DNA of 64,000 nt, taken from Pycnococcus provasolii (taxonomy: Eukaryota; Chlorophyta; Pseudoscourfieldiophyceae; Pseudoscourfieldiales; Pycnococcaceae). Position numbers and translations under genes: made by a program. Shown here piece by piece: positions 1 to 9,138 of the stretch. Every line of letters starts with the position of its first letter. The stretch's first letter is position 1. The stretch covers positions 404,433 to 468,432 of the forward strand of contig OW568897.1 in assembly GCA_938743325.2 (NCBI GenBank). The letters are read 5' to 3'. The notes beneath the pieces were generated by a model. That model was not told the DNA's origin and searched no databases. It was given only the letters and a program-made list of their open reading frames with translations.

Positions 1-690
1 ACAATTAAAAAGGGAACGCACGTCGAGAAAGCGGTGTACGAGCGTACTGAGCTCGACACGCTGTCCAAGGACTTGGACGACATGATTGTAAAGGCGTCGG
101 GCGCGAACTACGACCTGGGAAATACACGAAGCGGCGTGAAGGCTGGTGGATCGCAGAGCTACAAGGCGACGTCCAAGGCGTTCTTCGAGCAGAAGGACAA
201 GGAGACAGAGGTGAAGAACCTCGTGTTCGCAAAACACACGAGCAAAAAGTTCACGCCGTGCAACCTGGGTGGGCGCGCAATGACTGCGAGCGCAAGCGAG
301 GCGCAGAAAAATACCGTCGAATACAACGCAGGTGCGGCGAAAGCACCCGCCTCGACAAAGCCAAAGTCAAAGTGGCCGCCGGAGGACAAGGCGAAGGAAA
401 ACGAAGAGCCTGCGCCGGCACCCGTGCCTGAGCCTGCGCCTGCGCCTGTGCCTGAGCCTGTGCCTGAGCCTGTGCCTGAGCCTGTGCCTGAGCCTGTGCC
501 TGAGCCAGCGAAAGAGGAGGTTGAGGCGCCCGCGCCGGAGCCCGCAGCGAAAGCCGAGCCTGAGCCGGCGGCGGAGGAAGTGAAGGAGGATGCCGCCGCT
601 GAACCTGAGGCAAGTGAAGCACAAGAGGCGCCGGAGGCGGAGGCCGTGGTTGAGCCCGAGACGCCGCAGCCGCGTGAGATTGCCGCTTAG
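1..690 (+). CDS. Acidic proline-rich protein, 5'-truncated by the window edge
   Basis: The frame is open from base 1, so the true start lies outside the window; the first ATG-independent start at 34 is only a GTG. About 229 residues are visible. The first 110 or so are mixed and polar, with a TPCNLGGRAMT stretch. After that comes a long disordered tail: a run of about seven PEPV/PEPA repeats, then alternating Ala/Glu/Pro blocks up to the TAG stop at 688-690. No catalytic motif or membrane segment is visible, and I do not recognise the family. The proline/glutamate tail suggests a linker or scaffold role, but that is inference. The 3' flank holds the inverted copy of a cassette that belongs in sense to the gene on the opposite strand. 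Confidence 0.7.
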   Translation, partial: TIKKGTHVEKAVYERTELDTLSKDLDDMIVKASGANYDLGNTRSGVKAGGSQSYKATSKAFFEQKDKETEVKNLVFAKHTSKKFTPCNLGGRAMTASASEAQKNTVEYNAGAAKAPASTKPKSKWPPEDKAKENEEPAPAPVPEPAPAPVPEPVPEPVPEPVPEPVPEPAKEEVEAPAPEPAAKAEPEPAAEEVKEDAAAEPEASEAQEAPEAEAVVEPETPQPREIAA

Positions 691-787
691 TAGAGCCACT
701 TGGTAACTTACTTACTTCTTTCCGTTGGCCTGCGGGCTTGTGCTGTGCTTTGACCGCACGATCTATGATTCGCGCACGCACCGACGC

Positions 788-1017
788 GGGAGGAACGTCT
801 CTCGCGATGGCGTCGTTGGTGACAACAGGTCTCGTACGACACGAGGGTGACAACAGCTTTTGAGCTACTACCTGTGTGGTCGTGTGCACGGTGTGCTGCT
901 CCCGTCCGTCGTGAGAACGACGTGGTTCGAACACCAACATCTTGGCGAAAATTCCCGGCGTAGTGTCCAGTTACAAGAGTCCACCGCGCTGAGCGTCTTT
1001 TCCATTCTTTGGTGTGT
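788..1017 (-). repeat. 3'-flank cassette E1, copy 1
   Basis: Read on the minus strand this begins about 3 nt after the stop codon of the 1020-1592 gene. It matches 5782-5991 on the plus strand. About 105 nt of its first part differ at only one position; the remainder has small substitutions and indels. It contains a short hairpin (CGTCGT-TCTC-ACGACG). Both copies are sense relative to the gene they follow. Confidence 0.85.
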
Positions 1018-1019
1018 GC

Positions 1020-1592
1020 TCACTCGCCTGGAGGTTGTTCGTCCTCCTGGTCCTCCTCTTCCTCCTCTTCCTCTTCCTCTTCGCCAGGCGGCTGTTCCGG
1101 GTTGTTCTCCTCATCCTCCTCCGCCTCCTCGTCGGGTATCTCCGGGTCCCCGGGCAGGTTCGGCGGGTCCGGCACAGGTTTGATGGGTTTGAGTTCCGGG
1201 AAGATGTCCGGCCTGTTTGACGGCAGCGGCTTTGTGATTTCCTCCGGGAAGTCGAGAGGCGATCGTTCCGTTTGCGTCGCCGGGTCATCCGGCATGCCAG
1301 GCGTGGGCATGGGATCGCGCTGTGCTCGCAGGCGCCATCTCGACACGCCGACGGAACAGCGTTGCCTCTGTGCAGACACAGGAGGGCAGGAAGAGAACAG
1401 GCATGCGGCAACAGTTCGCTGCTGCCGCTGAGGAGGCGAGTGAAAAGCCCGAGCCCACCACGAGCCAGCACGCAATGAAGCACGCACGAAATTCCCACGG
1501 GAAGCAGAAGAAGTAAGCGCACGGAGAGGACGCGTGCCAAGAGCCGTGCGGCGAGGAGTGGTTCCCGTGGAGGCGGCGGCGGCGGCGGCCAT
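1020..1592 (-). CDS. Candidate organelle-targeted protein with acidic proline-rich C-terminus
   Basis: A 190-codon frame with ATG at 1590-1592 and TGA at 1020-1022. Residues 1-95 are rich in Ala, Ser and Arg and nearly free of acidic residues, as in a mitochondrial or plastid presequence. The next section has regular spacing of proline and acidic residues (PDDPATQTERSPLDFPEEIT, then repeated P-x-P-x-x-P spacing), and the last 40 residues are a glutamate run ending QPPGE. I do not recognise the family. Other frames are open over parts of the same DNA, and an intron within the Arg-rich part cannot be excluded. Its 3' flank starts with cassette E1. Confidence 0.5.
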   Translation of the reverse strand: MAAAAAASTGTTPRRTALGTRPLRALTSSASRGNFVRASLRAGSWWARAFHSPPQRQQRTVAACLFSSCPPVSAQRQRCSVGVSRWRLRAQRDPMPTPGMPDDPATQTERSPLDFPEEITKPLPSNRPDIFPELKPIKPVPDPPNLPGDPEIPDEEAEEDEENNPEQPPGEEEEEEEEEEDQEDEQPPGE

Positions 1593-2153
1593 TTCGCACA
1601 GTTTGGTCGCAGGGAAAGAAATGCGAAGAGAATCGGATAAGATACGAGGAGGAGGAAAACGAAAAGGCGGAACTCTAATTAGGGGTTTGGGAAACCACTC
1701 CCATCAAGGAAAACGCAATTGGTTATTCCAACCCCGAATAATTTCTGCCCCCCTTCCTTCCCCTTCCCTTCGGAAAAGAAAAGAAGGGGTCCGGTCCGTC
1801 CTGGAGGTGGTCCGGTCCGTCAACCTCAACCTCAACCTCTCCACCTAAGTTAGGTGGATCACCTCAGGCCTCAGGCTGTCAGGGCAAACCTTGGAAGGGA
1901 AAGAAACCGGAAAAGAAACGACAAGTCACAGAAGGAAGGGGGCCCGTTAGGAGTACTGTACCTTTAAGACAACTTTTATGATTTTTTCTTTCTTAAAAAA
2001 AAATTAATCATAGTGCTTTTAATCATGCGTGTGCGTGTGCGTGTGCGTGTGTGCGTGTGTGTGTGACTGAATATTAATAGTCGGAGTGAATAGGTGGGTG
2101 GTGTACAGCATTAGGCTTAGGCTGGGTGGCGTATGTACTTCGTACACAAGCAT
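1593..2153. other. Intergenic, simple repeats
   Basis: No gene seen. Holds a purine-rich stretch, a short CCTCAACCTCAACCTC repeat near 1820, and a (GT)n-like tract at about 2025-2065 just downstream of the 2154-4505 gene. Confidence 0.6.
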
Positions 2154-4505
2154 CTACCGGTGCGGGCCGACGCCGCCCGCGGCTTTCTCCTGCATCTCGC
2201 GCTCAGCCGCGAAGTTCTTCGCAGACTCCGCCATGTCGCGCGCCATCTGCTTGAATTTCTCGTAGCGCTCGTCCACGCTCATGCCCGACGAAGCTGTCGG
2301 CAAGGCTGATCCTGAGGCTACGTGCGCCGCAGACGGAAGCTCGTCGTTCTCGTCGCGACGTGGAGCCATGCCATTCTCCACATCGCCGTTGGGGGGGTTC
2401 ACTTCCACGTCGTACGCGTCGCCGAGGTATACCTTGATTTCCGATTCCACGCTGCTCTTCTCCTCAGGAGACAGAGCGATCGCCTTTGCCGCCGCCGCAA
2501 GAAGGAATGTCGCGAGCACAGCCATGCCCGCGTTCACCCACGCGGTGTACCATCCAACGCCGTACGACTCCGACATGCCGCGCGAAGCGTCACCGTAGGG
2601 CAGGATGGAGACGTCGCCAAAGGGGAAGTTCATCTGGAATGCGAGCGTGCCAGCCACGACGAAGATGAGACTGCACACGATAACGACGCAATTGCCCATC
2701 AGCATCTTATGCTCAGATCGCCAGCACGAAAGCCAGCAAGGTTTTTCGTCGCTCACACTTGCCATGAGAATCTGAATGAAACAAATCCCTTGCACGACCA
2801 CCGCGGCAAGCACGCCGTAGTAGCCGGCGAAGAGGCTGAATTTCACCTTGTCGGCGGTGGTGCACGACCCGCGCGCGTACAGCGGCGGCGGAAGTGGAGG
2901 TGAAGGCGCCGGTGGCGCCGGCGGTAACGATGACGCGGCCGATGTGTTAGGAACGCTCCGAGGGGGAGGAGGCATCCTTTTGTAGTACGCGACGAGGCGC
3001 CCGAACGCCATTAAGCCCTCCTGCGTGAACCCGTCCTTTATGCCACATCCGAGCAGCTTGTTGTCGTAGTAGTCCACCTCGCCGCAGTCAGCGTCGTTAT
3101 TCACGCAGAGTCTCAGGTAGGAGGAGAAGTACTTCACGTGCATCTTGCTCTCTGGAAACAGCGGTGTGATGCCACTCACCTCGTACCACCAGCCTAGCGC
3201 GGAAGTACCGCCGAGAACGACCGCCGTGAGAAGAGCGAATGCAGCCCATCGCTTTAGGCGCAACGCCTTCTCCCGCCGCGACGGATCGATGTTCAATGCA
3301 AGGCGGCGTATCTCCTTCGTCGACAACTTATCCACCTCGTGCATGTCGCGCACGTCGTGAACATACTTTGGCAGGTGCGCCACCGCAGCCTTCTTTTCGT
3401 CGAATTTCACCATCACAAGATCAGGTGTGAGCTGGTCATCCTCCTCCGTGTACAGCTGGTCATCAGTAAAGTGTGCCGCGCTTGGGACAATCTCGTGCGA
3501 CTTTCGCTCCACCGCCTCGTCCACGACTCCCGCAAGCTTAGGCAGCTCCGTGTCGTTCGCCATTCGGATCACGTCGACGACGTCGCGGCCTGCATTGTAC
3601 AAGGCTTTTGGGCTCGTGTCTGGCGACTCCTTCCCTTCCTTCCGTGCGCGAGGTGAGTCGGTTGCTGGTTTGAGTGGCGATGCGAACAGCGTGACGTTGG
3701 TGATACCGCGCGACACCGCCTTCTCGTCGCCAGCCAGCCTTGCCCTTGCCGCCGCCGCGGCAGCCGCGACGCGCTCCTCCTGCTCGGCTCGCGGCGACGA
3801 CGACGCCCGTTCCACCTCCTCCGCCACCTTCTTGGCGCGGCTGGTTGCGCCTAAGCTCGCAAACTCCTCGGGCGACAGCGACCCGAGTCCCTCCTCGCGC
3901 AGCGCCTCGAAGTCCTCCGGCGACAGCGGCAGGTCGTCGTCGTCGCCGTCAAGTCTTGGAGAAGGCAGCGTGGTGAGTTCGTCGTCGTTTGCGTTTTTGT
4001 CCTGCTGCTGCTTTCTGTCTTCTCTTGGCGTTGCGGAGGCGACGGTGAGCGTGTCGTCGTATTCGTAGTCGTAGTCTCCGTCGGACTTGGAGTTGTTGTC
4101 TGAGTACTGGTACTCGTAGTCGCTGTCTGGGTTGTCGTACTCGTCGTCGAGGTCGTACGAGTCTTTGTCCGATTCCCCGTTGTCTTTGTCCGAGCCCTTT
4201 TCTGTGTCCGACGCCTTTGTGTACGTGTACTTGGACGCGGCGGTGTACTTGCTTTCTGAGTAGTCGTACGAGTACCGAGATGTGCCAGATCGCTTCGACA
4301 CCTCCGATCTTTTGGATTTCCCCGACGCCTTTGAGTCGTAGGAGTACGCGGATCGCGCATCTTCGTACTCGAGGTCCACGTCGTACGACGAGTCTCCAGA
4401 GGCTGAGGAGGCCTTACCACCACCATCATCATCGGAGTAGACGTAAGAGTCGTTATCACTGCCAACATCCTTACCCTTGGAGGCCGCGGCGGCCACGTCA
4501 GGCAT
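2154..4505 (-). CDS. Four-span membrane protein with long acidic, tyrosine-rich cytosolic region
   Basis: 783 residues, ATG at 4503-4505. Residues 1 to about 200 are low-complexity Ser/Asp/Tyr/Lys with repeated YSYD, YEYD and SDKDS motifs and are probably disordered. A charged region follows with 'SPEDFEAL / SPEEFASL' echoes. From about residue 420 there are four hydrophobic segments (near 421-443, 550-579, 602-623, 645-672). The loop between segments 1 and 2 holds several cysteines (LCVN, DCGE, GCG, SCTT) and a proline-rich patch. The C-terminus is polar. The topology recalls tetraspan (claudin/PMP22-like) proteins, but I see no family signature and make no functional claim. It lacks a signal peptide; segment 1 probably acts as the anchor. 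A 5' motif about 175 nt upstream of its ATG is shared with the receptor gene that starts at 44672. Confidence 0.8.
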   Translation of the reverse strand: MPDVAAAASKGKDVGSDNDSYVYSDDDGGGKASSASGDSSYDVDLEYEDARSAYSYDSKASGKSKRSEVSKRSGTSRYSYDYSESKYTAASKYTYTKASDTEKGSDKDNGESDKDSYDLDDEYDNPDSDYEYQYSDNNSKSDGDYDYEYDDTLTVASATPREDRKQQQDKNANDDELTTLPSPRLDGDDDDLPLSPEDFEALREEGLGSLSPEEFASLGATSRAKKVAEEVERASSSPRAEQEERVAAAAAAARARLAGDEKAVSRGITNVTLFASPLKPATDSPRARKEGKESPDTSPKALYNAGRDVVDVIRMANDTELPKLAGVVDEAVERKSHEIVPSAAHFTDDQLYTEEDDQLTPDLVMVKFDEKKAAVAHLPKYVHDVRDMHEVDKLSTKEIRRLALNIDPSRREKALRLKRWAAFALLTAVVLGGTSALGWWYEVSGITPLFPESKMHVKYFSSYLRLCVNNDADCGEVDYYDNKLLGCGIKDGFTQEGLMAFGRLVAYYKRMPPPPRSVPNTSAASSLPPAPPAPSPPLPPPLYARGSCTTADKVKFSLFAGYYGVLAAVVVQGICFIQILMASVSDEKPCWLSCWRSEHKMLMGNCVVIVCSLIFVVAGTLAFQMNFPFGDVSILPYGDASRGMSESYGVGWYTAWVNAGMAVLATFLLAAAAKAIALSPEEKSSVESEIKVYLGDAYDVEVNPPNGDVENGMAPRRDENDELPSAAHVASGSALPTASSGMSVDERYEKFKQMARDMAESAKNFAAEREMQEKAAGGVGPHR

Positions 4506-5094
4506 ATTGGTTACAGAGTCCTGAGGACCTCCCTAAGGACCAGCGAGCTGTAGGCCACTAAGGTGAGCCTCGTCGCACACAAGGCACGCACTTTAAGGTC
4601 TGCTTGTGTGTTGTTGGAAATATAATGCCGGGGAGGAAGGGGAGTTATGTATGTAGTCTATGGAGTGCGGCTTCCTACGACCTTTACCGGGTAGGGTTCA
4701 CACTTCCCCGTTTCCTTTCGCGCACGCACCGAACTCCGTGAAACTTCGTGAAAGCGTGATTAATTAAGGTGATTTCCTTTTGAGAACACGCGCGCTTTTG
4801 TTTCCACTTTCCAGTAGGAACCTGATGCCTGCCTATGGGGCACAAAGGCTAATTAATGTTTACGTTTAGAAGGCGGGTTTGTTCAAACTCTTTCGTTCGG
4901 GGTTTGAGTTTCCTAGTTTAGGGGTTTCAGTTTACTAGTTTAGGGGTTTGAGTTTCCTATTTAGGGGTTTCAGTTTAGGGGTTTCAGTTAGGGTTCCCAG
5001 GCCATCCCCTAGGCTCGTGTTCCTGATTTCTTCCTTGGGCGAAACCCTCCGGCCGGCCATTCCCGTGTGTTTCTTGCTCTTCAAGTAGTTCGCC
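4506..5094. other. Intergenic between divergent genes, with degenerate telomere-like repeats
   Basis: Separates the membrane-protein gene (minus) from the ATP synthase f gene (plus), so both promoters must lie here. At about 4905-4990 there are several tandem, imperfect TTTAGGGGTTTCAG-type units. No further gene seen. Confidence 0.5.
4680..4697 (-). promoter_or_regulatory. Shared upstream motif, copy 1
   Basis: In gene sense ACCCTACCCGGTAAAGGT, 175 nt upstream of the ATG at 4505. The same motif, with TATA inserted in the middle, lies 177 nt upstream of the ATG at 44672. The regulatory role is inferred from the position only. Confidence 0.35.
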
Positions 5095-5748
5095 ATGGCG
5101 TCTCTGTGGACGACGTTGTCTAAGATGACGGTGACGGAGGGCACCGCGCTGCTGCAGAAGACAGTCACCACCACAATGAACCCCGCGACGTTGCCGGCAC
5201 GATACACGACGTGGTACAAGAACTACAAGGTACTGACTGGGGTATCATCATGATGTTTTTGACTGGTTGGGGCTCATTTGTTTTCTTTTTCTTTTTGGTG
5301 GTTCCACGCACAAGACCGGCGCGCGTGTCTAGTGTGTGTGTGTGTGTGTATTTGCACACGTGTCTCATGTGTCGACTCTGCACTGTCTTCGTGCATGCAT
5401 ATGTCTCTTGCCGTGTGAACTCGGCTGCATCCTTTTTTCCTAGAAAAGGGATGGACGTCTCTTTCTGCATAAGAGGGAGGGAGGGAGGGAGGGTTGCTCG
5501 ACGCGCGCGTTTTGAAAAGACAACCACCACGTCTTTTAAGCGTTTCCGAGGCGTGCACGACAACTCACAACAGTTTACCGACACACACACACACGCGCGC
5601 ACACGCACTTTCACAGACACAGTACGTTGACACGAACAGCTTACAGCCTCTCATTCACGTATCCATCGGCGTGTTCTGCATCTCCTACTTGACGAGCTGG
5701 CGCGCAGAGTACAGGCACATGAAACACGCGCAGGACCACGGGCACTAG
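5095..5748 (+). CDS. ATP5MF-like: Mitochondrial F-type ATP synthase subunit f
   Basis: Two exons: 5095-5229 and 5623-5748, intron 393 nt (GTACTG...ACACAG), phase 0, giving 86 residues. The C-terminal half reads W-Y-K-N-Y-K-Y-V-D-T-N-S, one hydrophobic span (about residues 55-73), then YRHMKHAQDHGH. This aligns without gaps to the subunit f pattern known from animals and fungi (YYxYYNKYINV..., one span, YKHLKHER). Subunit f is a small peripheral-stalk/membrane-domain subunit of mitochondrial ATP synthase. An alternative acceptor 6 nt upstream would add Thr-Gln; the gapless alignment favours the one chosen. The intron carries a GT tract near its 5' end and a CA tract next to the acceptor. The 3' flank contains cassette E1. 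Confidence 0.72.
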
Positions 5749-5781
5749 GAGCCTGCCGGCACGTCGAAGGCGGTGTGTGGG

Positions 5782-5991
5782 ACACACCGGAGAATGGCAA
5801 AGACGCTCAGCGCGGTGGACTCTTGTAACTGGACACTACGCCGGGAATTTTCGCCAAGATGTCGGTGTTCGAACCACGTCGTTCTCACGACGGACGGGAG
5901 CAGCACACCACGCAACCACACAGTAGTAGCTCAAAAGCTGTTGTCACCTTCGTGTTGAATGAGACCTGTCGTCGCCAGCGACGTTCCTCCC
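5782..5991 (+). repeat. 3'-flank cassette E1, copy 2
   Basis: Begins 33 nt after the ATP synthase f stop codon and is sense to that gene. It is the partner of 788-1017 (inverted, about 4.8 kb away). Confidence 0.85.
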
Positions 5992-6071
5992 CTCTTAAGT
6001 CAAGGTTAACTCGGTCAACAAAGAAAGCGATTTTCTAAAAAAATCAAGTCAATAAATGAGGAGGTGTTCCT

Positions 6072-7199
6072 TTAGCGACGAGGTGGTGGTGGCGGCGGCG
6101 GTGGCGGCGTTGGAATCTTCGCAGCAGCTGGCTTCGGCGGCGGCGGTGGCGGCGTTGGAATCTTCGCAGCAGCTGGCTTCGGCGGCGGCGGCGGTGGTGG
6201 TGGCGGAGGTGGGGGTGCCGGCTTTCCAGGAGCAGGTTGAGCTGGCGGCGGCGTTGGCGGTGACGGCTTGGGAGGCGCTGGCGGCGGCGTTGGCGGTGAC
6301 GGCTTGGGAGGAGCTGGCGGCGGAGCCGGTGGAGCAGCAGGAGGAGGAGAAGCTGGCGGTTGCCAGGAGGAGCGCCGGTGTGCAGTAGGCTGTGGCGGCG
6401 TCGACTTTGTCGGCGGCGGTGGTGACGGCGCAGGAGGCTGAGCAGGCGGTGGCGTCTGCGGTGGTCGTCTCAACGGCGTCGGCATCTTTCGCGCCACGTT
6501 GCGGGCAGCCATCGCGGCGTCCGCATCTGCCACTGTTTTTCGCAGCTCCTCCTTGAGCGTGAGCTTCAAGTTAAGTTTCTCCGGCAGGTCAGCAAGCGTT
6601 GGCGGTCCGTCTTTTCTTCGGCTCTGCGGCCGCGATGCAGGCGTTGTCGGCGATGGTGACGGTGCAGGCGCCCAGTTCTGCGTCACCTTTGGTGTAAGTG
6701 AAGAGGGCGGCGGAGGCGTGGACGCAGCTGCAGTCGCGGGCGTCGTCTGTACCTCTTGAAGCATCGCGTAGTCGAACATCTCTCGCATACTATACGATTC
6801 ATCCTCCTCACGAAGTGTTGGGACCGTACCGCGTTGGCCAACAGTCCACCCTTGCACGTCGTCCACCTCGCAAGTCACCTCGTCCCAAGCACGCGCAGCG
6901 ATGCGCGCACGGCAGACATCTATGCCCGCCACGACCGTCGTGACCTTCGCGGCGACTGCGGCAGTGGCGTGCGCCTGCTCGTCGAGCGCGCGGTTGATTC
7001 TTGCAGACACGTTGTTGAGGTGCTCGACGACCGTCGCCACACTCTGCGCGGTGTACGTCTTGAGGTCGTCCGCCACCTTCTGCTTCGCCGGGTTCGCGAC
7101 GAACGCGCGCTCCCACGCGTCCGCGGACTGCTCGAGCTGTGCGCGCACAGCCTCGAGCTCGCCGAGCGCGCGCGACACGCCGGAGGACCCGGAGGCCAT
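6072..7199 (-). CDS. Abl-interactor (Abi/ABIL)-like WAVE complex protein
   Basis: 375 residues, ATG at 7197-7199. Residues about 1-115 are a helical domain with LKTYTAQSVATVVEHLNNV followed by SARINRALDEQ and a heptad-like stretch ending GIDVCRARIAAR. This matches the conserved Abi helical region, known in plants as LKxYTxxxLxxxVxHLxxVxxKxxxLLDE. Abi subunits belong to the SCAR/WAVE complex that activates Arp2/3. A charged linker follows, with a DLPEKLNLKLTLKEELRK segment near residue 215. The last 150 residues are almost pure polyproline (PPPAPPKPS and PAAAKIPTPPPPP repeats), as in Abi and other profilin-binding tails. There is no C-terminal SH3 domain, as in plant ABIL proteins. The polyproline DNA is a GC-rich tandem repeat at 6085-6330. 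Confidence 0.65.
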   Translation of the reverse strand: MASGSSGVSRALGELEAVRAQLEQSADAWERAFVANPAKQKVADDLKTYTAQSVATVVEHLNNVSARINRALDEQAHATAAVAAKVTTVVAGIDVCRARIAARAWDEVTCEVDDVQGWTVGQRGTVPTLREEDESYSMREMFDYAMLQEVQTTPATAAASTPPPPSSLTPKVTQNWAPAPSPSPTTPASRPQSRRKDGPPTLADLPEKLNLKLTLKEELRKTVADADAAMAARNVARKMPTPLRRPPQTPPPAQPPAPSPPPPTKSTPPQPTAHRRSSWQPPASPPPAAPPAPPPAPPKPSPPTPPPAPPKPSPPTPPPAQPAPGKPAPPPPPPPPPPPPKPAAAKIPTPPPPPPKPAAAKIPTPPPPPPPPPRR

Positions 7200-7407
7200 G
7201 ACGGGGCGTGAGGCGTTGAGGGAATGCGAGTTCGGGATTTGGTTCGGGTTCGGCCGTTCGGGGGATCCCCACAGCGCAATACGTTTACCTTGAAAAGCGC
7301 AGCACGCATAGCAGCAGGTGTATTCCTAGAAGTCAATTGTTTGTGTACTTGTTTTTTTTTAAGTTTTACTTTCAAAGAATTTATTCATAAGAGTATGAGT
7401 ATGTCAG

Positions 7408-7956
7408 TCAGTCTAAGCCGTACAAATCCTCCTCTCTATCGGCCGCCAGCTCTGTCGTGCTCATAGGAGGTGAGGCCGCGCGCGTCTCATTGTTGGCGGC
7501 GCCAGCTACCCTAGTCACGCTGTAGCGCTCCATCGGGTCAACGTCGCTGTCGTCTCCGTCGTCGTCGTCGTCGTCGACTATGCCGTCAGACGGTATATCA
7601 GGAGCTGAATGTCCCGCCCCGTCAGGCTGCTCGGCGTCACTCGATTCCGGCTGGTTGTCCTCTTGCCACTCGCCAACCTGCTTCGCCTTCTCCCACAGCG
7701 ACGCATAGCGATCCGTTCCCCACACCTGAGGGATGCGAAACTCGCCCAAGCGAGGCATGCGTGGCGCACTTTCCTCGCCATCCTTCGGCTCCGCAGCCTC
7801 TTGTTCCTGCCTTACTCGGGCCGCTTCCGCACGCCGCGTCGTTCGCACCGCCGCCCTCCTGAGCGCCTCGTCCTGCAGCTGCTGGCGAAATGCCGCCTCG
7901 CGAGCGACGATGGTCGCTTTCGCCGCTTGCCTTCGCTCGAGTTCCTCGGCCGAGAT

Positions 7957-7987
<31 letters not shown>

Positions 7988-9138
7988 GCGGTGGACGGTG
8001 GCTCGAGGTGCACATCCTCCTCTCGCAGGCTATCGTCGTCGTCGGCATCTTTCGACGCCGAAGCACCTTCCTTCCTGCTCAGCAGCGTCCACGCGTTTTG
8101 GTCGGTTTGGTCGTCGGCGGCGGGCGCCACCTCCACCGCGGGCAGCTCTGGAATCTCGTCGCCACCTGCCATTGCCTGCTGAACGGTTGCTCTTGCGCCT
8201 TTACGTTGGCGCGGGGGCACCGCCATGCCCTTGGATCGGTAGTGATTTGCGACGATCTCGCGTGTCACGTCGTCGTCGTCGTCGTCGTCGTACGTGTCAA
8301 GCGGGTGCACGCCTCGCTCGTGCGGTCGGAAACGGTACGGGTCCACGGGTTCCACCTCACCTCTCGCCGCTCTGGCCTCCGCTTCTGCAATTATCGACTG
8401 AAAGTTCTCGCGATTCTTCTGACGCGTCGCCTCCTCCTCGGCGCGTATGACGTCGCGCTCGGCGCGCTCAGCCTCGACGCCACCCGTGAGCCATGCGGCG
8501 GCACAGCGCTTGTCCTTGTCGAAGGCTGGCGCATCGTCGAGGTAGGAGAGCCACTGCATGTTTCCAAGCACCGTCTTGCGGTACCCGGAAACCTCCTTGA
8601 CGAACGGATTTTCAAACGCGCGGAGGAGCGTGAGGTTGGTCAGCTGCAGCAAGACGTCCACGACGTCGGTACTTCCGGCGATGCGGTTCTTCGAGACGTC
8701 GACGCTCTTCAAGGCTTTGCACGCCGTGAGGTGCCTGATGCTGTCTGCGGATGCAAGCTTGTTACCACGCAGGTTGAGGGTGTCGAGGCTGTCGCACGCT
8801 TCGAGGTTTTCCACTGTCATGATTCTGTTTTCCGAGAGGTCTAGAGTGCGCAGCTGCTTGAGCATGTCGAGGTTTTCAATCTCCTCGACGTAGTTTCTCG
8901 CGAGGTAGAGGCACCTGAGGTTTGGGCACGCGTCGAGGTTTTCGATCGTCTCGATCGAGTTTCCCTCGAGGTACAGGCACTGCAGTTCAGGCACGAGTTG
9001 TAGGTTTTCGATGGTTTGCACGCCGAGGTGGTTGAGGTGCAGTATTTCGTTGAGTTCGAGCGCGAACGGGTACCCGACGTTGAGTGAGCGGAGACGTGCA
9101 CGCAAGGAGGTTTCGCCTATGATGAAGGAGCCGGACAT
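7408..9138 (-). CDS. DNAAF1: Dynein axonemal assembly factor 1 (LRRC50/ODA7)
   Basis: Start taken at the ATG at 9136-9138; the frame stays open 34 codons further upstream without similarity. 576 residues. Residues about 20-190 are six leucine-rich repeats of the SDS22-like type (LYLEGNSIETIENLD, LYLARNYVEEIENLD, LDLSENRIMTVENLE). They are followed by the family hallmark cap: GYRKTVLGNMQWLSYLDDAP, then FDKDKRCAAAWLTGGVEAER. This cap is characteristic of DNAAF1, which works in the cytoplasm to preassemble outer and inner dynein arms of motile cilia. The C-terminal 330 residues are charged and Arg/Glu-rich, with an acidic Asp run near the end (GIVDDDDDDGDDSD) and a poly-Asp block from GTC/CTC trinucleotide runs at 8270-8292. 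Its presence implies that the organism builds motile flagella at some stage. Confidence 0.88.

Noticed and set aside
251-940. 229-codon minus-strand frame
   Set aside because: Complement of the PEPV repeats and cassette E1. Gln-Ala and Pro runs result from the opposite repeat.
920-940. T-loop-like GGTTCGAAC in cassette E1
   Set aside because: The flanks do not form a five-pair T stem and no D or acceptor arm is near. Same for the copy near 5868.
3427-4068. 213-codon plus-strand frame inside the membrane-protein gene
   Set aside because: Serine-rich complement of the acidic region; the minus-strand gene is continuous through it.
7609-8844. 411-codon plus-strand frame
   Set aside because: Opposite strand of DNAAF1, whose LRR and cap motifs are unambiguous.
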